Source of the DNA: Platanthera guangdongensis
Lineage: Eukaryota; Streptophyta; Magnoliopsida; Asparagales; Orchidaceae
Assembly (NCBI GenBank): GCA_039583875.1
Contig: CM077162.1
Coordinates: 163,887,826 to 163,951,825, forward strand
Length of the DNA stretch: 64,000 nt
Direction of reading: 5' to 3'
The position numbers and the translations under genes are program-made. Each line of letters opens with the position of its first letter. The stretch's first letter is position 1. The notes below the pieces were generated by a model that worked only from the letters and a program-made list of their open reading frames with translations, made no database searches and was not told the DNA's origin. This document shows positions 18,657-28,481 of the stretch, one piece after another.

Positions 18657-21104
18657 TGTAACACCCTAAAACCCAGAATTGGGTTCAAGTCGGGTGATAC
18701 GCCATGTGACACGGGCGTGTCACAGGCCGTGTCCTGCTCGGGTGAGTAGCCCGGGGTCTGGTCGACGAAAAGTCGATCGACGAAAAGTTTGAGTGTACAA
18801 GCCCTATGACACAGGCGTGTCAGGGGGGGGGGTGCCTTGCCCAAACAACTACTCGAGTGATTGTCTCGAGTAGGTCTCGAGTAAGGTCTCGAGAGTATGA
18901 CACGGGCGTGTCATCCTTTGGACACGGGCGTGTCTCGTTCTATATGGCCCGAGTAGATCTCGAGGAAATGTCTCGAGTAGGTAGAATATGTCTCGAGCAC
19001 CTAAAGGATACGGGCGTGTCAGGAATGTGACACGGGCGTGTCATGACCAAGTACTCTAGTAGTTCTCTCGAGTAGGTCTCGAGTACGCCTCGAGTGAGGT
19101 ACACGCCTTGTGACACGGGCGTGACTGGGCCGATACGGGCATGTACCCTGGCTGTGACTTGTTTTGGATTAGTCGGTTCGTGTGCCGCTTAAGGTACACG
19201 CCCTGTGACACGGACGTGTCAAAGGGCGTGTCAGACCCGAAAAGTCAATTTTAGAGATTTTTGTGGCCATTCATCTTCTTCCTCTGGGATCTGATGGCCC
19301 ATGTGTCTCGTTGCTGCTTTAAGGCCGAGAGCGAGAAGAAAACTCTCATTTCTTCACTTAGCCATTATCTTTCTAAAAAGCTTAAGAAAGAGGAGATCAA
19401 TGAGGAGGAGGAGGAAGAGAAGGGATCCATCCATTGGTGGACCTTTAGAGTTCCGATCTGAGATCCGAGGCCATATTTGTGGAGGTAAAGCTACTACGGT
19501 GCTTTTCAACCGACTAGGATTCCATGGCTCCAAAACGATCGTCAAGGGTAACGACCTTTCTTCCTAGCCATGTGAAGGCTTCCTTTTTTGGCATGTGCAT
19601 AGTATTACCCCATCAGAGGGTGGCTTGTTACGGGAGTCCCTTGGGTTGATTCGCGGAATACCCAATAATTTGACATATAGATCCGAAAATGGGATACAGA
19701 ATAAGCATGCTGTATGAAGCCCATCTGGAAAGGTTGGTCTGGATTGGTGATGTTGCATATACGCATCGGAGAAGACTCCAAGATTAAATGTGTAGTTTAT
19801 GGAGTCTATGGGTTAGACCTGTGAAGGATAGTAGCAGGAAGTATTGGAGTGGTAGTCCAGGAAAATACCATGGTGGTGATTGTGATGTTCATGGGTTGTG
19901 CCTGTGAAGGGCAGTAGCGGGAAGTACTGGATTGGAGATCTAGGAAAATACCCGTGATGTTTATGATGCTTAGTGGGTTGTGCCTGTGAAGGGTAGTAGC
20001 AGGAAGTACTGGCTTGAACGCCCAGGAAATACCCGCAAGTGCTGGTTAGAGGTAGGGATGGAAAATGAGTTATGTCACTAATGCTGAGCGTGACACCTAG
20101 CTAACCTATGATTGTGAAGACAGTCCGTGGTGGACAGTGTGACTATTGTGATGCTAGTCCTTGGTGGACATTGTGGCTATTGCGAGCTTGATGAGCTCTT
20201 GAAAGGCCTGGTGCCGAACAGGAAAGGTGAAACTGACCCGTGCCTTATATTTAGCCGCGAGTATGCTGGTGCTCGGTGGTGGCAAGGCGACTTGAGCAAT
20301 GGGGGGTGGTTGATCCGACCTGCGTTATGTCCATCCGACTTGAAGACCTGAAAGTGAGGTCAGTTGAAGCGCATAATGAGAGTCTTAGGACTGCGTGCCG
20401 AAAAGACTAAATGTTCAATTTACCGTTGGGTTTCGGCTCTGATACGGTGGTGGGACCCTAGTTCGCCGGTTCACCAAGAATGTGCCCTGAGTGCACGGAT
20501 CGTCAGGCCGCATGGCTGACGGTTGTGATGGAATATTTGTGCGTGAGTGCACAATATGTGATGATAATATATATCTGCATATGAATTGCTATGCCTGCAT
20601 GGAAGGAATGCCACTGCACCGGGATAAGGGGTAGGGTCGTTATAAATTGGTCAGCTGATTGCTGACTATTGCCTTATTTGCCACCGTTGGGTGGGCTGTC
20701 CTTGTACAGGTGCTGGAGAACCAAGTGGGACATTTAAAGGCTGAAATCCCTGCTGCTGCTGCTACTAGCCTTTGAAGGCTAAATGCAACTGTTATGTTAT
20801 GTTCATATGCGGCTGGCTTGCACACCGATGTTTGGAATCCACATTTGTAAAGAACAACTGTAAGGCCATATTACTTTGTATTTGGTGAACATTCCTGTTT
20901 ATATATATCAATGTGGATATTTATATGGTGGACATTCATGTTTGGAGTCTAGTTTCATGTTATAATCTTTCGCTAGAATGCTATGAGTTAGGATGCGCAA
21001 CTATGGTATCAATTCATGACTTCGCCGACTGTTTTGTGGTATATGGTGTGGGGCCCCGCCCGAACCTTCTATTATATACTATATGAATGTATGGAGTCGT
21101 TACA
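18657..21104 (+). repeat. 5' LTR of G1
   Basis: TGTAACACCC to GTCGTTACA. The first 600 bp carries many 18-bp palindromes of the type GTGACACG-GG-CGTGTCAC (for example 18706-18723), CTCGAG-containing repeats (about 18850-19095) and a GGTCGACGAAAAGTCGATCG block (from 18760). A short start exon, ATG 19524 to 19547, is followed by a GTAACG donor. Three units of about 83 bp containing GAAGTACTGG lie at about 19809-20045. Confidence 0.95.
19524..19547 (+). CDS. Candidate LTR-encoded first exon of G1 gag (MAPKRSSR)
   Basis: Eight codons from ATG (context TTCCATGGCT) end at AAGG|GTAACG, a good plant splice donor. An acceptor, TTCACCTATAG|GTGACTC at 21323, is in frame with the gag body, which has no credible ATG until well inside the protein. 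The same start, length and donor occur in both G2 LTRs (minus strand, ATG at 33553 and 16523) and in G3 (35132). The copies use synonymous codons (CCA/CCG, AAA/AAG, CGA/AGG/AGA), which points to protein-level selection. Splicing would remove the primer site, giving a translatable but non-priming RNA. Confidence 0.65.
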
Positions 21105-21323
21105 TTTTTGGTATCAGCTGTCTCGGTCTTTCCCTTTCGAATTCGTGGTCGAATTATTTTGTGGGGTGGCGAGCACGTGTACGTGCGAACCGTGTTAACA
21201 CTAATGAACACTTGAATGTTCACTTAGGAATGCAAATACACTTGTTTGAGGAACCCGCGTGTTCCTATTTTATTGTTATTGCTTGTGTGAGGTCGCTAAT
21301 GTGCGTGTCTTGTTCACCTATAG
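19548..21323 (+). other. Candidate 5' intron of G1 spanning the LTR end and primer site
   Basis: GTAACG at 19548 to CCTATAG at 21323, 1776 nt, joining codon phase 0 to phase 0. It covers the LTR 3' part and the primer site at 21109. G2 has the equivalent 1747-nt interval (33529 to 31783, minus strand) with the same donor and acceptor motifs. Confidence 0.55.
21109..21120 (+). other. Primer binding site of G1
   Basis: TGGTATCAGCTG starts four bases after the LTR. The first nine bases fit the initiator-Met tRNA 3' end used by most plant LTR elements (TGGTATCAG). Confidence 0.75.
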
Positions 21324-22461
21324 GTGACTCAAAGTGGTGCTGGGCAGTCGGAGCCCCAACGGTCTGATGAGAGTACGACACGAGTTAAGGTGCCTACACC
21401 TTCCCCTTCTGGGGAAACTGTGTGATTAGTTGCTGAGGCCCTGTTTGCAATGATTCAAGTATAGCCTACTGGGTAGGCGCAAGGGCAGGCGCAGCAGGCA
21501 TTGAGACCAGAACAGGTTGCGGCGAGGCCAGAACCTGTTGCGGCTATGGCTCCTCGAGCAGCTGAGAGACAATTAAAGCAGTTTATGAGTTTCAATCCGC
21601 CTACTTTTGCGGGTATGGGATACCCTATGCAGGTAGAGGACTGGTTGTTGCACGTCAAGAGGATAATGACGGCGATCGGGACGGAGGAAGATCATAAGGT
21701 CACCTTGGCCACCTTCTTACTGGAAGGAGAGGCTAGTTTATGGTGGGACGAGATTGAACTACACAACTTAGTGGGCAGGTCGTTAACACAAGTGTCGATT
21801 GATGAGTTCTCCCGACTTTTCCTGGCAAAGCATCTACCAGCGACACAGCGTATTGCCATGGAAAACGAGTTCCAAAGGTTGACGCAAGGAGAAAGCAGTG
21901 TTGAAACTTACCTGCATGAGTTCACGAGGTTGGGACGGTATGTGGGTTCGATCTTCACCGATGAGCAGTGAAAAACCAATCGGTTCTATGAAGTCTTGCG
22001 GGACGAGTTGCGATTTCTTCTTTCAAGTTCAGTGAACCAAGGATTCCAGGCATTGGTTGACACTGCGTGCGTGCTGGAGAAAGACATGAAAAGGGTGCAA
22101 GGGAAGCAAACCTTGGTTGTGGCAAAGCCAAAACTCAAAGCGCCCCGACTTGGGAAGTCGTATTACAAAAAGAAATAGGGCAAGAGGTCCAAGTCGTCAG
22201 GACAAGCTCCTTCTACGGTTGCATCAGGAGCAACGTCAGGGGCCACTTCGAGGCCGGAGACTCGTACGTGCTTTACTTGTGGACGGGTGAGGCATATAGC
22301 CCGTGATTGTCGGGTTGGCCCGTCAAAGGGAGAAAAGAAGGCGGGAAAGTCTTATGCTGAGAAGGGAAAGACAGTGGTGGAGTCCTCTGCATCCCAAGCG
22401 CAGCCTCGAGTTTACAACCTTGGCCTGCAGGAGGCCATTAAGTAAAGTGACGTCGTCACAG
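21324..22461 (+). pseudogene. Gag of G1 (exon 2), with stops
   Basis: This is the Ty3/gypsy Gag, with a capsid domain (about 21560-21960; FMSFNPPTFAGMG, LLEGEASLWWDEIE, FTRLGRYV). A zinc knuckle, CFTCGRVRHIARDC, lies at 22269-22310, with Gly replaced by Arg; G2 retains CFTCGRVGH. The frame is the same from the splice acceptor at 21324 to the donor at 22461. It is interrupted by TGA at about 21423, TAG codons near 21460-21475, TGA 21969, TAG 22176 and TAA 22443. G2 has a sense codon at most of these places, and most are C-to-T or G-to-A changes. If the following intron is retained, Gag would end at TAA 22470. Confidence 0.85.
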
Positions 22462-22554
22462 GTACGAGTTAAGTTATTGCATTGTTTTGGCCTAGTGCAT
22501 GCTTTATTTATTGTATGCTTTGTATGTGGCTTGTGTGTGATATGATTGCCACAG
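22462..22554 (+). other. Candidate intron at the gag/protease boundary of G1
   Basis: CACAG|GTACGAG to TTGCCACAG|GATTTG, 93 nt, T-rich, with an in-frame TAA nine nucleotides in. Removal gives a continuous VVTG-F-V reading into the protease, the usual gypsy boundary motif. G2 has the same donor, acceptor and stop with a 75-nt interval (30645-30571). Both lengths are multiples of three, yet both contain the stop. Confidence 0.7.
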
Positions 22555-25500
22555 GATTTGTTATAATTCGAAACACGTTCGCGCGAGCACTGTTTGATAT
22601 GGGAGCTTCGCAGTCATTTCTGTCTAAGGACTTCGTAGCGCGAATTGGAGTACCTAGTCATGCGAAGACTAAGAGTGTCAGGGTGGTGTTACCGAATGGT
22701 TGTTTGATGCTCGCAGATCGGGCTTGCGATGTGGCAGTTCAAATTGGAAGTCGGGAGTTTTGTTTAACTGCATATGTACTACCGATATCGGAGTTCGACG
22801 TGATCTTTGGTATGGATTGGCTCGCAGAGCATCATGCCTTTATTGATTGTAATGCCAAAGAGATCACATTGGGTCAGAATACCTAGCATGAGACTAAGTT
22901 CGCAGGGATGCGAGTAGTGAGCGGGACTTTGATGTCGGCACTCCAAGTCGTCATGGCTGTTCGGAATGGCACGTAGTTATTCTTCACGCTAATTCAGGCT
23001 GTCGAGCCCAAGGCCAGTGTTAGTAATGTTCGGGTTGTCTCGGAGTTTGCAGATGTGTTCCCTAAGGATCTTCCTAGGCTACCACCCCAGCGAGAGATCG
23101 ACTTCACGATTAAGTTGGTGTCAGGTGCGAAACCTGTAGCCTGCTCTCCATATCGCGTTGCGCCAAAAGAAATGGCTGAGTTGAAAATCCAATTGCAAGA
23201 GTTGTTGGAGCAGGGATTTATACGCCCAAGTATGTCACCTTGGAGCGCACCTGTTCTGTTTGTGAAAAATAAGGACGGTGGGTTGCGGTTATGTATTGAC
23301 TACCGCGAACTGAATAAGCTGACCGAGAAGAACAAGTATCCGATTCCACAGTTAGATGAATTGTTCGATCAGCTGGTGGGATCAACCGTCTACTCGAAAT
23401 TGGATTTGAACTCTGAATATTACCAGTTGAGGATACGGGAAGGTGACATTCCCAAGACCGCATTTGGAACACGTTACAGTCATTATGAGTTCACGGTAAT
23501 GCTGTTTGGGCTATGCAATGCGCCATCGGTATTTATGGACCTGTTGCACCGAATGTTTCGAGAGTACCTGGACTTATTCGTGATTGTGTTCATTGACGAT
23601 ATCTTGGTGTACTCGAAATCTGAAGCTGATCACGCAAACCACTTGCGGTTGGTGTTGCACACCTTACGAAGGAATAAGCTCTATGCCAAGTTCTCGAAGT
23701 GCGAGTTTTGGTATCGTCGGTGGCTTTTCTAGGACATGTGGTAAGTGGAGAGGGCATCGCAGTGGATCCATCGAAGATAAGGGCCATACAGGAGTGACCA
23801 GTATTGTTTTCGGTGGCCGAGGTCCGGAGCTTCCTTGGACTGGCGGGCTACTACAGACGGTTTGTTGAAAATTTCTCGCGGATTGCTTTGCCTCTGACCA
23901 CACTTACGAGAAAGGATCAGAAGTTCATTTGGACGTCGAAGTGCACGCGAGCTTTTGAAGAGGTGAAGAGTCGGTTGACAACGGCGCTTGTGTTGGCATC
24001 GCCATGTGGTACTGACAGATATAAAATCTATAGTGATGCTTCAGGGACCGGCTTAGGCTGCGTTCTTCTACAAAATGGGAAAGTGATTGCTTATGACTCT
24101 CGCCAGTTGAAGGTGCATGAGCGAAATTATCCAGTCCATGACTTAAAGTTGGCGGCGGTGATCTTTGCACTAAAGATATGGCGGCATTATCTTTATGGCG
24201 TGAAAGTGGACATTTATACGGACCAGATGAGCCTAAAGTACTTGTTGGAGCAGAAGGACTGAATATGTGACAGCGAAGGTAGCTGGAGTTCCTTGGGGAC
24301 TACACCTTTGCAATTCATTATACTCCCGGGAAGGGAAATGTAGTCGCCGATGCCTTGAGTCGGAGGGCTTCGGCACGTGCAATTTGGTTGCAGAGGCACG
24401 ATGAACGTCTAATCCAGGAGCTATAAGCGTTGGATATTTCTTGTGTTGACAAGAATTCCTTAGCCAATGCATGTTTGAACTGGACGGAGGTACAATATGA
24501 CCTTGCGGACAGGGTTCGACGAGCAATGGATCTAGATGAAAGTCTCCAACGCCATACAAAAGACGGGCCAGAAGGAAAATTCTCCTGGGATGACGGCCTT
24601 TTGCGGAAAGAGGGCCGGTTGTGCATCCCGAGTATGGGTAAACTACGAGAAGAGTTGATGTACGAAGCTCACTTTATGAAGTACTCAATTCAACCTGGGG
24701 GCACAAAGATGTTTAGGGACATGAAAAAGCTGTTCTGGTGGCCAGGACTGAAGAATGATATCGCTCATTACGTAGCCAAATGCCAGACTTGTGCTTTGGT
24801 AAATGCGGAATGCCAGAAGCTTGCAGGTTTCTTGAAGTCGTTGACGATTCCGAAATGGAAGTTTGATGATATTTCAATGGATTTCATGCACGGGTTGCCG
24901 AGATCTCAACGCGGGAATGATTCAATCTGGGTGATTGTAGACCGGCTGACAAAAGTGGCGCACTTCCTTCCGAACAAATGAGACAATTCAGTGGAGAGTT
25001 TGGCAAAGCTCTATGTGGAGCAGATCGTACGACTACATGGTATTCCTCGTAGCATCATGAGCGATCGGGATGAGCACTTTACTTCGAATGATTGGAGGCT
25101 AATCCATCAGCTCTTGGGCACGAAATTGACGTTTAGTACGACCTTTCGTCCCCAAATGGATGGCCGGACTGAGAGGACCAACAGAACTATGGAAGATATG
25201 GTCTGAATGTGCGCCCTAGACTTTGGTAGGAGATGGGAAGATCATCTCTATCTGGTGGAGTTTGCCTACAACAACAGCTACCAAGAAAGCATCAGTATGA
25301 CACCGTTTGAAGCCCTGTATGGTCGGAAGTGCCGGACGCCGTTAGCTTGGGCAGAGGCAGGCGAATCCAAAGTGTATAGACGTAATGAAGTCGATGAAGC
25401 GAACTCGACGATACGCACTATCCGAGAGAGGCTACTGATAGCCTAGGATAGACAAGCGAAATACTACAACGCCAAAAACCGGAACGTGGAGTTCGTGGTG

Positions 25501-25890
25501 GGCGACTGGGTATATTTGAAGATCAAACCCTTCAAGGGCATGTCCAGGATTCGGCGACTGAAAAAGTTGAGTCCGAGATATCTTGGTCCGTTTGAAGTGG
25601 TGGAGCAAATTGGGGAAGCTACATATCGGCTAGCTCTTTCGGTAGACTTGGGTGGATTACATGATGTGTTTCACAATTCGGTGCTTCGGAAAGCCGTCAA
25701 AGATCCAGCTCAAGTGATCGAGACTGATCGTGTGTCAGTGGAGTATGGGCTAATGACGAAGGTTAGGCCCATTCAGATCGAGGATCGAGATGATAAACAG
25801 TTACGGAACAAGATAATAGGAATGGTCAAGGTCCGATGGGACAATTGTGGCCGTGAGGAGTTAACATGGGAGCGCGAGCATACCGTGTGA
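22555..25890 (+). pseudogene. Pol of G1: protease, RT, RNase H, integrase, chromodomain
   Basis: Protease: ALFDMGASQSFLS (about 22590), where the usual Asp-Thr/Ser-Gly is Asp-Met-Gly, probably inactivating. RT: about 23055-23730, with catalytic FIDDILVY (about 23590). RNase [12 protein letters not shown] and [10 protein letters not shown] (about 24027-24250; family DHKSLKYL). Integrase: zinc region from about 24640 with the second His replaced by Gln (SIQPGGTKM), CQTCALV, then DFMHGLPRS, IMSDRDEHF and [12 protein letters not shown]-terminus: GPFEVVEQIGEA and a chromodomain-like VKVRWDNCGREELTWE to the stop at 25888. One-base deletions occur near 23710 and 24260. Stops occur at about 22884, 22975, 24338, 24979, 25204 and 25444. 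Confidence 0.92.
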
Positions 25891-26020
25891 ACTGAATTTC
25901 CCGAATTGTTTGTTTAACTGTTGTAGAGTATCTCCTTTGTTGTAACAAATATTTTTGACATTATAACATTTTGATTGTTGTATTCTTACTATGCACAAAT
26001 TTCAGGACAAATCTTTTGTA

Positions 26021-26032
26021 AGAAGGGGAGGG
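26021..26032 (+). other. Polypurine tract of G1
   Basis: AGAAGGGGAGGG lies directly before the 3' LTR (TGTAACACC at 26034). Confidence 0.85.
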
Positions 26033-26033
26033 T

Positions 26034-28481
26034 TGTAACACCCCAAAACCCAAAATTGGGTTCAGGTCGAGTGATACGCCATGTGATATGGGCGTGTCAC
26101 AGGCCGTGTCCTGCTCGGGTGAGCAGCCCGGGGTCTGGTCGACGAAAAGTCGATCGATGAAAAGTTTGAGTGTACATGCCCTATGACACGAGCGTGTCAG
26201 GGGGGCTTGTCTTGCCCAAACTACTACTCGAGTGATTGTCTTGAGTAGGTCTCGAGTAAGGTCTCGAGAGGATGATACGGGCGTGTCATCCTTTGGACAC
26301 GAGTGTGTCCCGTTCTGTACGACCCGAGTAGATCTCGAGGAAATGTCTCGAGTAGGTAGAATATGTCTCGAGTACCTAAAGGACACAGACATGTCAGCCA
26401 TATGACACGGGCGTGTCATGACCAAGTACTCGAGTAGTTCTCTCGATTAGGTCTCGAGTATGCCTCGAGTGAGGTACACGCCCTGTGACACAGGCGTGAA
26501 TGGGCTGACACGGGCGTGTACCCTGGCCATGACCTGTTTTGGATAAGTCGGTTCGTGTTCTACTTAAGGTACACGCCCTGTGACACGGGCGTGTCACAAG
26601 ATGTGTCAGACCCGAAAAGTCAATTTTAGAGATTTTTGTGGCCGTTCATCTTCTTCCTCTGGGATCTGATGGCCCATGTGTCTCCTTGCTACTTTAAGGC
26701 CGAGAGTGAGAAGAAAACTCTCATTTCTTCACTTATCCATTATCTTTCTAAAAAGCTTAAGAAAGAGGAGAGCAAGGAGGAGGAGGAGGAGGAAGAGAAG
26801 GGATATGTTCGTTGGTGGAGCTTGAGAGTTTCGATCTGAGATCCGAGGCCATATTTGTGGAGGCAAAGCTGCTGCGGTGCTTTTCAACCGGCTAGGATTC
26901 CATGGCTCCAAAACGATCGTAAAGGGTAACGACCTTTCTTCCTATCCATGTGAATTCTTCCTTTTTGGCATGTGCATAGGATTCCCCCACCGGAGGGTGG
27001 CTTGTTATGGGAGTCCCTTGGGTTGATTCGTGGAATCCCCAATAATTTGGCATAGATTCAGAAATGGGGTACGAAATAGACATGCTGTGTGAAGCCCATC
27101 TGGACAGGTTGGTCTAGATTTGTGATGTTGCATATACACACCGGAGAAGACTCCGTGATTAAACGTGTATTTTATGGAGTCGATGGGTTAGACCTGTGAA
27201 GGATAGTAGCAGGAAGTACTGGAGTGGTAGTCCAGGAAAATACCCTGGTGGTGATTGTGATGTTCATGGGTTATGCCTGCGAAGGGCAGTAGCAGGAAGT
27301 ACTGTATTGGAGATCCAGGAAAATACCCTTGATGTTTCTGATGCTTAGTGGTTTGTGCCTGTGAAGGGTAGTAGCAGGAAGTACTGACGTGAACGTCCAA
27401 GAAATACCCGTAAGTGCTGGTTAGAGCTAGGGATGAAAAATGAGTTCTGTCACTAATGCTGAGCGTGACACCTAGCTATCCTATGATTGTGAAGCCAGTT
27501 CATGGTGGACATTGTGGCTATTGTGATGCTAGTCCCTGGTGGACATTATGGCTATTGCGAGCTTGATGAGCTCTTGAAAGGCCTGGTGATGAACAAGAAA
27601 TGTGAAACCGACTTGTGCCTTATATTTAGCCGGGAGTACGCTGGTGCTCGGTGATGGCAAGGCGACTTGAGCAACGATGGGTGGTTGATCCGACCTGTGT
27701 TATGTCCGTCCTACTTGAAGACCTGAAAGTGCGGTCAGTTGGAGCGCATAATGAGAGTCTTAGGCCTATGTGTCGGAAAGATTAAATGCTCAATTTACCG
27801 TTGGGTTTCGACCCTAATACGATGGTGAGACCCTGGTTCGCTGGTACACCAAGAATGTTCCCTGAGTGCATGGATCGTCGCGCCGTGTGGCTGACGGTTG
27901 TGATGGAATGTTTGTGCGTGAGTGCACAATATGTGATGACAATATATATCTGCATATGAATTGCTATGCCTGCATGGAAGGAATGCCACTGCCCAGGGAC
28001 AAGGGGTAGGGTCGTTATAAATTGGTAAGCTGATTGCTGACCGTTACCTTGTTTGCCACCGTTGGGTGAGCTGTCCTTGTACAGGTGCTGGAGAACCGAG
28101 TGGGACATTTAAAGGCTGAAGTCCCTGCTGCTGCTAGCCTTTGAAGGCTAAATGAAATTGTTATGTTATGTTCATGTGTGGCCGGTTTGCGCGCCAATGT
28201 TTGGAAGCAATGTTTGTAAAGAACAACAGTAAGGCCATAAGGCCATCTGACTTTGTATTTGGTGAACATTCTTATTTATATATATCAATGTGGATATTTA
28301 TATGGTGTACATTCATGTTTGGAGTCCAGTTTCGTGTTATAAGCTTCCGCTAGAATGCTATGAGTTAGGATGCGCAACTTTGGTATCACTTCGTGACTTC
28401 GCCGACTGTTTTGTGGTATATGGTGGGGGGCCCCGACCGGACCTTCGATTATATACTATTTGAACGGATGAAGTCGTTACA
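26034..28481 (+). repeat. 3' LTR of G1
   Basis: This is 2448 bp, from TGTAACACCCC to GTCGTTACA, followed by the GCTTA duplication. It matches 18657-21104 along its length. The start exon copy (ATG 26902) has TAA in place of the seventh codon TCA, so it is broken here while the 5' LTR copy is intact. The GAAGTACTGG units lie at about 27189-27420. Confidence 0.95.

Larger units (their letters stand above)
18657..28481 (+). mobile_element. Complete Tekay/Del-type chromovirus G1 nested in G2
   Basis: The element has two LTRs of 2448 bp each, a 5-bp duplication, a primer site at 21109, gag, pol with chromodomain and a polypurine tract, for 9825 bp in all. It is related to G2 along its whole length but lies in the opposite orientation. 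Pol has two one-base deletions and several stops, so it is defective. In the first 130 bp of the two LTRs I count eight differences, all transitions, consistent with ageing and cytosine deamination. Confidence 0.95.
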
